Notes under the pieces: generated by a model
What the model saw: only the letters and a program-made list of their open reading frames with translations
Database searches by the model: none
What the model was told of the DNA's origin: nothing
NCBI GenBank assembly: GCA_966185765.1
Contig: CBIFVZ010000012.1
Coordinates: 1-63,063 of the forward strand
DNA: 63,063 nt
Direction of reading: 5' to 3'
From: CBIFVZ01 sp966185765
GTDB lineage: Bacteria; Pseudomonadota; Gammaproteobacteria; Enterobacterales; Enterobacteriaceae
In this document: positions 1 to 7,698 of the stretch, one piece after another
How positions within the stretch are numbered: position 1 is the first letter of the stretch
Layout of the letters: each line of letters starts with the position of its first letter
Program-made: the position numbers and the translations under genes

Positions 1-119
1 ACGATTAAATGGTGAATCTCTTTATAATAATTGAAAATTTAATGCGCTTATATTATATAAGGTAAGCTCTTTTATAGGTCAATGTTTTTATTTTCAATGA
101 AAATTTTCTAGACTTAATT

Positions 120-155
120 TATATTTCAACCAAATTTATATGCTATAGTAGCGCC
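120..155 (+). promoter_or_regulatory. dusA promoter, extended -10
   Basis: An extended -10 motif (TGC followed by TATAGT, 141-149) lies 34 bases before the dusA ATG, in AT-rich DNA. No good -35 hexamer is visible, which is usual for extended -10 promoters. Upstream, bases 1-119 are AT-rich and I see no gene in them. The site is inferred from sequence only. Confidence 0.45.
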
Positions 156-182
156 CCTTTTTACCCGGACCGTATCGCCACT

Positions 183-1181
183 ATGCAGCCACAATCCTCC
201 GCCAACACACTCCCCGCACTTCGCTTCTCCGTCGCCCCCATGCTCGACTGGACCGACCGCCACTGTCGCTATTTCCTGCGTAAGCTGTCGCGCCACGCGC
301 TGCTGTATACCGAGATGGTAACAACCGGGGCTATCATTCACGGTAAAGGCGACTATCTGGCCTACAGCGAAGAAGAGCATCCGGTGGCGTTGCAGCTTGG
401 TGGCAGTGACCCGGCGGCGCTGGCGCAGTGCGCGAAGCTGGCAGAAGCCCGCGGCTATGACGAGATTAACCTCAACGTCGGCTGCCCGTCCGACCGGGTG
501 CAGAACGGCCGCTTTGGTGCCTGCCTGATGGGTGAAGCGAGGCTGGTGGCAGACTGTGTTAAGGCGATGCGCGATGTGGTATCGGTGCCGGTAACCGTGA
601 AGACCCGTATCGGTATCGACGATCAGGACAGCTATGAATTTCTGTGTGACTTTATCGATACCGTTGCCAACAGCGGTGGCTGCGACACGTTTATCATTCA
701 CGCCCGTAAGGCGTGGCTGTCGGGCCTTAGCCCGAAAGAGAACCGCGAGATTCCACCGCTGGATTATCCACGGGTGTATCAGCTTAAGCGCGATTTTCCG
801 CAGTTAACGCTGTCGCTTAACGGCGGCATTAAAACGCTTGAAGAGGCGCAGCAGCACCTTCAGCATCTTGATGGCGTGATGGTGGGGCGCGAGGCCTACC
901 AGAACCCGGGGATCATGGCGGCGGTCGATCGTGTGATTTTTGGCTGCGATGCTGCCGATCCCGATCCTGTCGCCGTGGTGCGCTCCATGTATCCATATAT
1001 TGAAAACGAACTGAGCAACGGCACGTATCTCGGCCACATTACGCGCCATATGCTTGGCCTGTTCCAGGGCGTGCCGGGTGCGCGCCAGTGGCGTCGCTAC
1101 TTAAGTGAGAACGCGCACAAGGCCGGGGCCGATATCGCCGTGGTTGAGCAGGCGCTACAGCTGGTCGCTGAACAACGTTAA
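183..1181 (+). CDS. dusA: tRNA-dihydrouridine(20/20a) synthase DusA
   Basis: FMN-dependent enzyme that reduces uridines 20/20a in the tRNA D-loop with NADPH. The 332-residue protein has the FMN-binding TIM-barrel start (VAPMLDWTDRHCR, residues 17-29) and the Dus catalytic motif NVGCPSDR with the proton-donor Cys at residue 101. The HITRHML motif of the C-terminal tRNA-binding helical domain is also present. The sequence closely follows E. coli DusA. The ATG at 183 has no clear Shine-Dalgarno sequence, but no in-frame start lies between it and the likely promoter. It is monocistronic, followed by a terminator at 1211. The gene order dusA-pspG-qorA matches E. coli. Confidence 0.96.
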   Translation: MQPQSSANTLPALRFSVAPMLDWTDRHCRYFLRKLSRHALLYTEMVTTGAIIHGKGDYLAYSEEEHPVALQLGGSDPAALAQCAKLAEARGYDEINLNVGCPSDRVQNGRFGACLMGEARLVADCVKAMRDVVSVPVTVKTRIGIDDQDSYEFLCDFIDTVANSGGCDTFIIHARKAWLSGLSPKENREIPPLDYPRVYQLKRDFPQLTLSLNGGIKTLEEAQQHLQHLDGVMVGREAYQNPGIMAAVDRVIFGCDAADPDPVAVVRSMYPYIENELSNGTYLGHITRHMLGLFQGVPGARQWRRYLSENAHKAGADIAVVEQALQLVAEQR

Positions 1182-1210
1182 TTTCACTACTTTCTGGTCA
1201 ATTTCACCCA

Positions 1211-1237
1211 ATCCCGGCGTACTCGCCGGGATTTTTG
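1211..1237 (+). terminator. Rho-independent terminator after dusA
   Basis: An 8-bp perfect stem (TCCCGGCG/CGCCGGGA) with a TACT loop is followed by TTTTTG. It separates dusA from pspG. Confidence 0.85.
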
Positions 1238-1260
1238 CTTACAGGCCGCGACATTAACAT

Positions 1261-1277
1261 TGGCACGCTTCTTGTAT
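1261..1277 (+). promoter_or_regulatory. sigma-54 promoter of pspG
   Basis: TGGCAC, five bases, then TTGTA matches the sigma-54 consensus (TGGCAC-N5-TTGCW) with GG at 1262-1263 and exactly 10 bases to the -12 G; only the -12 C is replaced by T. It lies 33 bases upstream of the pspG ATG. In E. coli, pspG is a known PspF/sigma-54 target, so phage-shock control is expected. I did not resolve the PspF enhancer sites upstream. Confidence 0.8.
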
Positions 1278-1309
1278 CATCCAGGTTGTGTTTGATAAGG
1301 AGTAAAACC

Positions 1310-1594
1310 ATGCTGGAAGTGATTTTTGTGCTGGGTTTCTTTTTTATGCTGCTGCTGACCGGTGTTTCGGCGCTCGGTGTGCTGGCGGCACTGTTTGTCG
1401 CCACTATCCTGATGTTCGCAGGCGGCGTATTCGCACTGATGATTAAGCTTCTGCCGTGGCTGCTGCTGGCCGTTGCGGGCGTATGGCTTATCCGTGCTCT
1501 GAAAGAGAAGAAAGACCCGTATGCGCGTTATGGCCTGGTGCGTGAGCGCTACAGCCGTCGCGACTATCGCCGTTACAGCCGCAGCCGTTACTGA
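1310..1594 (+). CDS. pspG: phage shock protein G
   Basis: Small inner-membrane effector of the phage-shock (envelope stress) response. The start is the ATG at 1310 behind AAGGAGT, giving 94 residues; upstream in-frame starts would overlap the sigma-54 promoter and are rejected. Two long hydrophobic segments (about residues 3-38 and 42-62) are followed by a basic, Tyr/Arg-rich tail (RYSRRDYRRYSRSRY). E. coli PspG is about 80 residues, so the tail here is longer. It stands alone between terminators. Confidence 0.9.
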   Translation: MLEVIFVLGFFFMLLLTGVSALGVLAALFVATILMFAGGVFALMIKLLPWLLLAVAGVWLIRALKEKKDPYARYGLVRERYSRRDYRRYSRSRY

Positions 1595-1732
1595 TTTGCG
1601 GCCATCTGCGTAGTGGATCACAGACTCGAGGTTTCGCGGGCTCTGAGCATAGGATTTGCCGATGGGATCTGTCACTATGCAGCGGCTGTTTACAAAATTC
1701 ATCGCGCTGTACCCTACAGACAGACGCGAACT

Positions 1733-1771
1733 AAAAAAGAATGGGCTTCCCTCGGGAAGCCCAAATTCTTT
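1733..1771 (-). terminator. Rho-independent terminator of qorA
   Basis: Perfect 8-bp stem GGGCTTCC/GGAAGCCC with a four-base loop. On the minus strand it is followed by ATTCTTTTTT, directly after the qorA stop. The plus-strand flank (AAATTCTTT) could also give weak termination of pspG. Confidence 0.8.
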
Positions 1772-1778
1772 CTGACGG

Positions 1779-2762
1779 TTACGGAATCAGCAGGCTGGAG
1801 CCGCTGGTCGCCCGACTTTCCAGCGTCTGGTGCGCGCGGGCTGCCTCGCGCAGTGGGAATTTTTGGCTCTCCGGCACTTCAACCTTAATCACGCCGCTGG
1901 CAAGCAGTGAGAACAGTTCGTTGCTGGCTTCTTCCAGCTCCGCGCGGTTGGTGACATAGCCAAACAGAGAAGGGCGAGTAACGTACAGCGAGCCTTTCTG
2001 GTTGAGAATGCCGAGATTCACGCCGGTGACTGGCCCGGAGGCATTACCAAAGCTCACCATCAGCCCACGCCGTTGCAGGCAGTCCAGCGAGGCTTCCCAG
2101 GTGGATTTACCCACCGAGTCGTATACCACCGCCACTTTTTTGCCGTCTGTCAGTTCGCGCACGCGTTCAACAATATTTTCTTCCTGGTAATTTATGGTTT
2201 GCCACGCCCCGGCGCGTTTGGCTTTTTCGGCTTTCTGTGCCGAGCCAACGGTGCCAATCAGTCTCGCACCAAGCGCTTTTGCCCACTGACAGGCAATCAG
2301 CCCCACGCCGCCCGCTGCTGCGTGAAACAGGAATATTTCATTAGGTTTAATTTCATAGGTTTTGCGCAGCAGATAAAACACCGTCAGCCCCTTAAGAAAT
2401 GACGCTGCGGCCTGCTCAAATGAAATGGCATCCGGCAGGTGCGCCACTTTATCGGCGTTCACGTTATGCACGGTGCTGTAGGCACCCAGCCCTGCCTGAG
2501 CATAGACCACGCGGTCGCCGGGTTTAAGGTGTGTGACACCGCGCCCCACCTTAATCACCACGCCCGATGCCTCGGTGCCCAGGCCGCTCGGCATAGTGGC
2601 AGGCGGATACAGCCCACTTCGCACATAAGTGTCGATGTAGTTGATACCGATAGCTTTGTTTTCTATCTGTACCTCGTTGTCTGCCGGGGAGGCGGGAGTA
2701 AATTCCACCGCATTGAGAACCTCCGGCCCACCGTGTTGGCTGAATTCGATGCGCGTTGCCAT
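1779..2762 (-). CDS. qorA: NADPH:quinone oxidoreductase (zeta-crystallin type)
   Basis: Zinc-independent medium-chain dehydrogenase/reductase that reduces quinones with NADPH. The protein is 327 residues, the same as E. coli QorA. The Rossmann nucleotide-binding motif AAAGGVG is at residues 148-154 and the N-terminal GroES-like half precedes it. The ATG at 2762 has an AAGGAG site 5 bases upstream; the longer frame reaching 2864 overlaps dnaB and is not supported. It is divergent from dnaB, with 76 bp between the two starts. Confidence 0.95.
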   Translation of the reverse strand: MATRIEFSQHGGPEVLNAVEFTPASPADNEVQIENKAIGINYIDTYVRSGLYPPATMPSGLGTEASGVVIKVGRGVTHLKPGDRVVYAQAGLGAYSTVHNVNADKVAHLPDAISFEQAAASFLKGLTVFYLLRKTYEIKPNEIFLFHAAAGGVGLIACQWAKALGARLIGTVGSAQKAEKAKRAGAWQTINYQEENIVERVRELTDGKKVAVVYDSVGKSTWEASLDCLQRRGLMVSFGNASGPVTGVNLGILNQKGSLYVTRPSLFGYVTNRAELEEASNELFSLLASGVIKVEVPESQKFPLREAARAHQTLESRATSGSSLLIP

Positions 2763-2838
2763 GTGAACTCCTTTTGTCGTTGAGCCGGGAGAAGGTATAC
2801 TTCCCCGTCTCTCTAATGAATTTGGCACTCCATTCACT

Positions 2839-4245
2839 ATGGCAGGAAATAAACCCTTCAACAAACCCGCTGAGCCACGCGACCCGCAGGTTGCCGCGCT
2901 GAAAATGCCGCCTCATTCGCTGGAAGCAGAGCAGTCGGTGTTGGGCGGTTTAATGCTGGATAACGAGCGCTGGGACGATGTGGCCGAGCGCGTGGTGGCA
3001 GAAGATTTCTACACCCGTCAGCATCGCCTCATCTTTACCGAAATGCACCGCCTGCAGGAAACCGGGCGGCCCATCGATTTGATTACCATTTCGGAATCGC
3101 TGGAACGGCAGGGCGAGCTGGAAAGCGTAGGGGGGTTTGCCTACCTGGCAGAGCTTTCTAAAAATACGCCAAGTGCGGCGAACATTAACGCTTATGCCGA
3201 TATCGTGCGCGAACGTGCGGTAGTACGCGAAATGATCGCCGTTGCTAATGAAATTGCTGACGCCGGTTTTGATCCTCAGGGGCGAACCAGTGAAGATCTG
3301 CTGGATCTGGCAGAGTCACGCGTTTTTCAGATAGCCGAAAACCGAGCCAACAAAGACGAAGGGCCAAAGAGCATAGATCAGATTCTTGAAGCCACCGTCT
3401 CGCGTATTGAAACGCTGTATCAGCAGCCGCATGACGGCGTGACCGGTGTTGACACCGGCTACCAGGATCTGAACAAAAAGACCGCCGGTTTGCAGCGCTC
3501 GGATCTCATCATCGTGGCGGCGCGTCCGTCGATGGGTAAAACCACTTTTGCGATGAATCTGTGCGAGAACGCCGCCATGTTGCAGGACAAGCCCGTGCTT
3601 ATCTTCTCACTCGAGATGCCCGCCGAGCAGATCATGATGCGTATGCTGGCGTCGCTGTCGCGTGTGGATCAGACTCGCATTCGTACCGGCCAGCTTGACG
3701 ACGAGGACTGGGCGCGCATTTCTGGCACAATGGGGATCCTGCTTGAAAAGCGCAACATGTATATCGACGACTCGTCCGGTCTGACGCCAACCGAAGTGCG
3801 CTCACGCGCCCGTCGCATCTATCGCGAACACGGCGGCATCAGCCTCATTATGGTCGACTACCTGCAGCTCATGCGCGTGCCGTCGCTGTCTGACAACCGT
3901 ACCCTGGAAATTGCGGAAATCTCCCGCTCGCTTAAGGCGCTGGCAAAAGAGCTTCAGGTGCCCGTTGTGGCGCTGTCGCAGCTCAACCGCTCGCTTGAGC
4001 AGCGTGCTGATAAACGCCCGGTCAACTCTGACTTACGTGAGTCCGGCTCTATCGAGCAGGACGCCGACCTTATCATGTTTATCTACCGTGATGAGGTGTA
4101 CCACGAGAACAGTGACCTGAAAGGCATTGCCGAAATCATTATCGGTAAACAGCGTAACGGCCCCATCGGTACCGTGCGTCTGACCTTTAACGGCCAGTGG
4201 TCACGCTTTGATAACTACGCTGGCCCACAGTACGACGACGAATAA
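2839..4245 (+). CDS. dnaB: replicative DNA helicase DnaB
   Basis: Hexameric 5'-3' helicase of the replication fork, loaded by DnaC and binding DnaG primase. The 468-residue protein has the N-terminal collar domain (about 20-170), a linker, and a RecA-like ATPase domain. Walker A ARPSMGKTT has its Lys at 234, the Walker B region is LIMVDYLQLM, and the arginine-finger segment is near QRADKRPVNSDLRESG. It lacks three residues in the N-terminal tail relative to E. coli (471 aa). No intein is present. It is divergent from qorA and followed by alr. Confidence 0.98.
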   Translation: MAGNKPFNKPAEPRDPQVAALKMPPHSLEAEQSVLGGLMLDNERWDDVAERVVAEDFYTRQHRLIFTEMHRLQETGRPIDLITISESLERQGELESVGGFAYLAELSKNTPSAANINAYADIVRERAVVREMIAVANEIADAGFDPQGRTSEDLLDLAESRVFQIAENRANKDEGPKSIDQILEATVSRIETLYQQPHDGVTGVDTGYQDLNKKTAGLQRSDLIIVAARPSMGKTTFAMNLCENAAMLQDKPVLIFSLEMPAEQIMMRMLASLSRVDQTRIRTGQLDDEDWARISGTMGILLEKRNMYIDDSSGLTPTEVRSRARRIYREHGGISLIMVDYLQLMRVPSLSDNRTLEIAEISRSLKALAKELQVPVVALSQLNRSLEQRADKRPVNSDLRESGSIEQDADLIMFIYRDEVYHENSDLKGIAEIIIGKQRNGPIGTVRLTFNGQWSRFDNYAGPQYDDE

Positions 4246-4341
4246 TCACTCCTCTGATTTTGCTGGCTGAGTGGCGCTTTCAGGACGGTGCGTCGCCAGC
4301 TTTGCGGCAATCACCACGCGACTGATAAAAAAGGAATACAC

Positions 4342-5421
4342 ATGCAAGCGGCCACTGTCGTCATTAACCGCCGCGCTCTGCGCCACAATTTGCAGCGCCT
4401 GCGCCAGCTCGCTCCGGCGAGCCGTATCGTCGCTGTCGTTAAGGCCAATGCCTACGGCCACGGCCTGCTGGAAACCGCACGCACGCTGGAAAGCGCCGAT
4501 GTGTTTGGCGTGGCGCGCCTTGAAGAAGCGCTGCGCCTGCGTGCTAGCGGCATCACACAGCCGATTTTGCTGCTGGAAGGCTTTTTTAACGCTACCGATC
4601 TGCCGGTGCTCCAGCGCGAGAATTTCCAGACGGCGGTGCACAGCCCGGAACAGCTGGCGGCGCTGGAAGCAGCGGAGCTTGCGGCCCCCGTAACCGTATG
4701 GATGAAGCTTGATACCGGTATGCACCGCCTGGGCGTGCGCCCGGATGAGGCGGATGATTTCTACGCGCGCCTGTCGCGTTGCAAAAACGTGCGCCAGCCG
4801 GTCAATATCGTCAGCCATTTTGCTCGGGCGGATGAACGGGAAAGTGACGCCACACCGCGCCAGCTGGAAATTTTCAACCGCTTCTGCGCGGGCAAGCCGG
4901 GTGAGCGTTCTATTGCGGCCTCCGGCGGTCTGCTGTTCTGGCCGGATTCACATTTTGAGCAGGTACGCCCGGGCATCATCCTGTACGGCGTGTCGCCACT
5001 TGAGGGTAAACCCTGGGGCGCAGAGCTGGGCTTTGAGCCAGCTATGTCGCTGACCTCCTCGTTGATTGCCGTGCGCCCGCATAAAGCAGGGGAGCCGGTG
5101 GGTTACGGCGGTACATGGGTGAGTGAGCGCGATACGCGCCTGGGGGTTGTGGCGATGGGCTACGGCGATGGCTATCCGCGCTCTGCCCCGTCCGGTACGC
5201 CGGTGCTGGTTAATGGCCGTGAAGTGCCCATTGTTGGGCGCGTGGCAATGGATATGATTTGCGTCGATTTAGGGCCGGATGCGCAGGAAAAGCCGGGCGA
5301 CGCGGTGGTGATGTGGGGTGAAGGCCTGCCGGTAGAGCGCATTGCTGAAATAACAAAAGTGAGTGCTTACGAACTTATCACGCGCCTGACCTCAAGGGTT
5401 GCCATGTCTTATCTCGACTAA
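4342..5421 (+). CDS. alr: alanine racemase, biosynthetic
   Basis: PLP enzyme that makes D-alanine for peptidoglycan. The 359-residue product equals E. coli Alr in length. The PLP Schiff-base Lys34 lies in VVKANAYGHG and the opposite catalytic base Tyr255 in VGYGGTW. The ATG at 4342 is preceded by AAGGA at 4331; the extension to 4288 is rejected because family members start at MQAATVVINRRALR. It lies 96 bp after dnaB. Confidence 0.97.
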   Translation: MQAATVVINRRALRHNLQRLRQLAPASRIVAVVKANAYGHGLLETARTLESADVFGVARLEEALRLRASGITQPILLLEGFFNATDLPVLQRENFQTAVHSPEQLAALEAAELAAPVTVWMKLDTGMHRLGVRPDEADDFYARLSRCKNVRQPVNIVSHFARADERESDATPRQLEIFNRFCAGKPGERSIAASGGLLFWPDSHFEQVRPGIILYGVSPLEGKPWGAELGFEPAMSLTSSLIAVRPHKAGEPVGYGGTWVSERDTRLGVVAMGYGDGYPRSAPSGTPVLVNGREVPIVGRVAMDMICVDLGPDAQEKPGDAVVMWGEGLPVERIAEITKVSAYELITRLTSRVAMSYLD

Positions 5422-5431
5422 ATTCGGCACT

Positions 5432-5458
5432 GTTAACGCAGAGATCATCTGCGTTAAC
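5432..5458. repeat. perfect inverted repeat between alr and tyrB
   Basis: GTTAACGCAGA and TCTGCGTTAAC form an 11-bp perfect stem around a GATCA loop, ten bases after the alr stop. Only GTTTCT follows, so it is a weak terminator candidate for alr or an operator for tyrB. I found no canonical TyrR box (TGTAAA-N6-TTTACA) in this gap. A second short inverted repeat TTGTGG/CCACAA lies at 5503-5518. Confidence 0.5.
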
Positions 5459-5545
5459 GTTTCTGGTATCACTTTGCTCGATCTCCTGGCGTATCCGGTT
5501 TATTGTGGTTGTCCACAACCCACATTTGACTCAGGAGAAACCGGC

Positions 5546-6739
5546 GTGTTTCAGAATGTCGACGCCTACGCGGGCGACCCCATCCTTTCCCTTATGGAAC
5601 GCTTCAAGGAAGACCCGCGCGAGGGAAAAGTCAATCTCAGCATCGGGCTTTACTATAACGAAGACGGCATTATTCCTAAGCTTGACGCCATCGCGAGCGC
5701 TGAGGCGCGTATCAACGCACAGCCGCACGGCGCTTCGGTGTACCTGCCGATGGAAGGGCTGGGTAGCTATCGCCACACCATCGCACCGCTGCTGTTTGGC
5801 GCAAACCATCCCGCATTGCGCGAAGGGCGCATTGCCACCATTCAGACGCTTGGCGGCTCTGGCGCGCTCAAAGTGGGGGCAGATTTCCTTAAACGCTATT
5901 TCCCTGAGTCGAAAGTCTGGGTCAGTGACCCGACGTGGGAGAACCACGTTGCCATATTCTCCGGTGCTGGCTTCGAAGTAAGCACTTACCCCTGGTTTGA
6001 TGATGAAACGAAAGGCGTGCGTGTTGCCGCTTTGCTTGATGCGCTGAGTGCGCTCCCGGCAAGGAGCATTGTGCTGCTACATCCGTGCTGCCATAACCCG
6101 ACCGGCTCCGACCTGACTAACGCTGAGTGGGATGCGGTGATTCAAGTCCTGAAAGCGCGTGACTTAATCCCGTTTATGGATATCGCCTACCAGGGCTTCG
6201 GCGCCGGAATGGAAGCGGATGCCTACGCCATTCGCGCGGCGACCGACGCGGGCCTGCCGGTATTTGTCAGTAACTCATTCTCGAAGATTTTCTCACTGTA
6301 CGGCGAGCGCGTGGGCGGGCTTTCCGTGGTGTGTGAAGACGCCGACGCCGCCGCGCGCGTGCTGGGCCAGCTTAAAGCGACCGTGCGCCGCAACTATTCC
6401 AGTCCGCCGAACTTTGGCGCACAGCTGGTTTCCACCGTGCTTAATGACGACGCGCTGCGTGAAAGCTGGCTTGCGCAAGTTGAAGAGATGCGTCTGCGCA
6501 TTATCTCTATGCGTAACGTGCTGGTGGAGGTCCTGAGCCGTGAAGTGCCTGGGCGTGATTTCAGCTACTTTTTGCACCAGCGCGGTATGTTTACCTACAC
6601 CGGCCTGAGTGCCGCTCAGGTAGACCGCCTGCGCGAGGAGTTTGGCGTTTACCTTATTGCCAGTGGCCGTATGTGCGTGGCCGGGTTAAACACCCGCAAC
6701 GTGGAATATGTTGCCCGTTCATTTGCTGTCGTGATGTAA
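5546..6739 (+). CDS. tyrB: aromatic-amino-acid aminotransferase TyrB
   Basis: PLP-dependent class I aminotransferase for the last step of tyrosine and phenylalanine synthesis (also leucine and aspartate), cytoplasmic homodimer. The GTG at 5546 follows CAGGAG and gives 397 residues, as in E. coli, whose tyrB also starts with GTG. Visible motifs are the PLP-phosphate region LGGSGALKVGADF, the substrate motif HNPTG, and the PLP lysine in SNSFSKIFSLYGERVGG near residue 247. In E. coli, aphA follows tyrB; here yjbQ follows directly. Confidence 0.96.
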   Translation: MFQNVDAYAGDPILSLMERFKEDPREGKVNLSIGLYYNEDGIIPKLDAIASAEARINAQPHGASVYLPMEGLGSYRHTIAPLLFGANHPALREGRIATIQTLGGSGALKVGADFLKRYFPESKVWVSDPTWENHVAIFSGAGFEVSTYPWFDDETKGVRVAALLDALSALPARSIVLLHPCCHNPTGSDLTNAEWDAVIQVLKARDLIPFMDIAYQGFGAGMEADAYAIRAATDAGLPVFVSNSFSKIFSLYGERVGGLSVVCEDADAAARVLGQLKATVRRNYSSPPNFGAQLVSTVLNDDALRESWLAQVEEMRLRIISMRNVLVEVLSREVPGRDFSYFLHQRGMFTYTGLSAAQVDRLREEFGVYLIASGRMCVAGLNTRNVEYVARSFAVVM

Positions 6740-6757
6740 GTATTCACTCTCATCAAG

Positions 6758-6797
6758 AGACCCGCTTTTCAGGTTATTCTGAGGCGGGTTTTTTATT
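6758..6797 (+). terminator. terminator after tyrB
   Basis: ACCCGC pairs with GCGGGT, with an inner CAG/CTG pairing, and TTTTTTATT follows. It ends the tyrB transcript. Confidence 0.75.
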
Positions 6798-6893
6798 ATT
6801 GTGCGCATTCATCATAAATTTTTCCCCGGCGGGTTTTACCTTTCTGCGGCTTGCTGCACACTTAACAGGATTGTTTACTACGGAGCAGCCGCC

Positions 6894-7310
6894 ATGTGGT
6901 TTCAGCAAACCCTGACCCTAAGCGCAAAACCGCGCGGTTTTCATCTGGTTACCGATGAGGTGCTGGAGCAGATTGATGATTTGCCGCAAATTCGCGTCGG
7001 CCTGCTGCATTTGCTGCTTCTTCATACCTCGGCGTCCCTGACGCTCAACGAGAACTGCGATCCCACCGTGCGCCCGGACATGGAGCGCCACTTCCTGCGT
7101 ACCGTGCCGGACAATGCGCCTTATGAACACGACTACGAAGGTGCAGACGATATGCCTGCTCATATTAAGTCGTCGCTACTGGGCGCGTCGCTGACGCTGC
7201 CGGTTAAAAATGGGCGTGTGGCGCTGGGAACGTGGCAGGGAATATGGCTGGGGGAACACCGTATCCACGGCGGTTCGCGAAAAATTATCGCAACGCTACA
7301 GGGGGAATAA
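6894..7310 (+). CDS. yjbQ: YjbQ family protein (UPF0047)
   Basis: 138 residues, equal to E. coli YjbQ. Conserved family signatures are LLHLLLLHTSASLTLNENCD, the HDYEGADDMPAH region with conserved metal-type His/Asp, and GTWQGIWLGEHR near the C-terminus. The family forms trimers and has weak thiamin-phosphate-synthase activity; its physiological role is not established. The ATG at 6894 follows ACGGAGC; the frame starting at 6801 runs through the tyrB terminator. yjbR starts three bases after its stop, so the two are co-transcribed. Confidence 0.92.
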   Translation: MWFQQTLTLSAKPRGFHLVTDEVLEQIDDLPQIRVGLLHLLLLHTSASLTLNENCDPTVRPDMERHFLRTVPDNAPYEHDYEGADDMPAHIKSSLLGASLTLPVKNGRVALGTWQGIWLGEHRIHGGSRKIIATLQGE

Positions 7311-7312
7311 CA

Positions 7313-7669
7313 ATGACCAATTCGGAGCTGTTGCAATACTGCATGAATAAACCCGGTGCGCAGCAGAGCGTTCACAGCGACTGGAAAGCCACGCAAATTA
7401 AAGTGGCCGAGGTGTTATTTGCGATGGTGCATGAGGTGGATGAGCGCCCGGCGGTATCGTTAAAAACCAGCCCGGCGCTGGCAGAACTGCTGCGTGATGA
7501 GCACCAGGACGTGAAGCCCAGCGCGCACCTCAACAAAGCGCACTGGAGCACCTTGTTTCTGGATGGCACGTTGCCCGATTCGCAGATTTATTACCTGGTA
7601 GATGCGTCATACCAGCTGGCGCTGGAACTGGTGCCGGAGCAGACGCGTAAGCAGCTGCTGGCGCCATAA
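7313..7669 (+). CDS. yjbR: MmcQ/YjbR family protein
   Basis: 118 residues, equal to E. coli YjbR. The family has a CyaY-like fold with a suggested DNA-binding role that is not proven. Conserved blocks are KATQIKVAEVLFAMV, LNKAHWST and LPDSQIYYLVDASYQLA. The ATG at 7313 has a GGGGGA ribosome-binding site overlapping the end of yjbQ, pointing to translational coupling. It converges with uvrA. Confidence 0.92.
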   Translation: MTNSELLQYCMNKPGAQQSVHSDWKATQIKVAEVLFAMVHEVDERPAVSLKTSPALAELLRDEHQDVKPSAHLNKAHWSTLFLDGTLPDSQIYYLVDASYQLALELVPEQTRKQLLAP

Positions 7670-7692
7670 AAAAAGCCCCTCGTTGAGGGGCC
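7668..7692 (-). terminator. terminator of uvrA
   Basis: Stem GCCCCTC/GAGGGGC with a short loop. On the minus strand it is followed by seven T residues, just past the uvrA stop. It lies against the end of yjbR but lacks a U-run in that direction. Confidence 0.85.
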
Positions 7693-7698
7693 TGGGCA

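Noticed and set aside
5422..5545. TyrR box upstream of tyrB
   Set aside because: No TGTAAA-N6-TTTACA match; only unrelated inverted repeats were seen.
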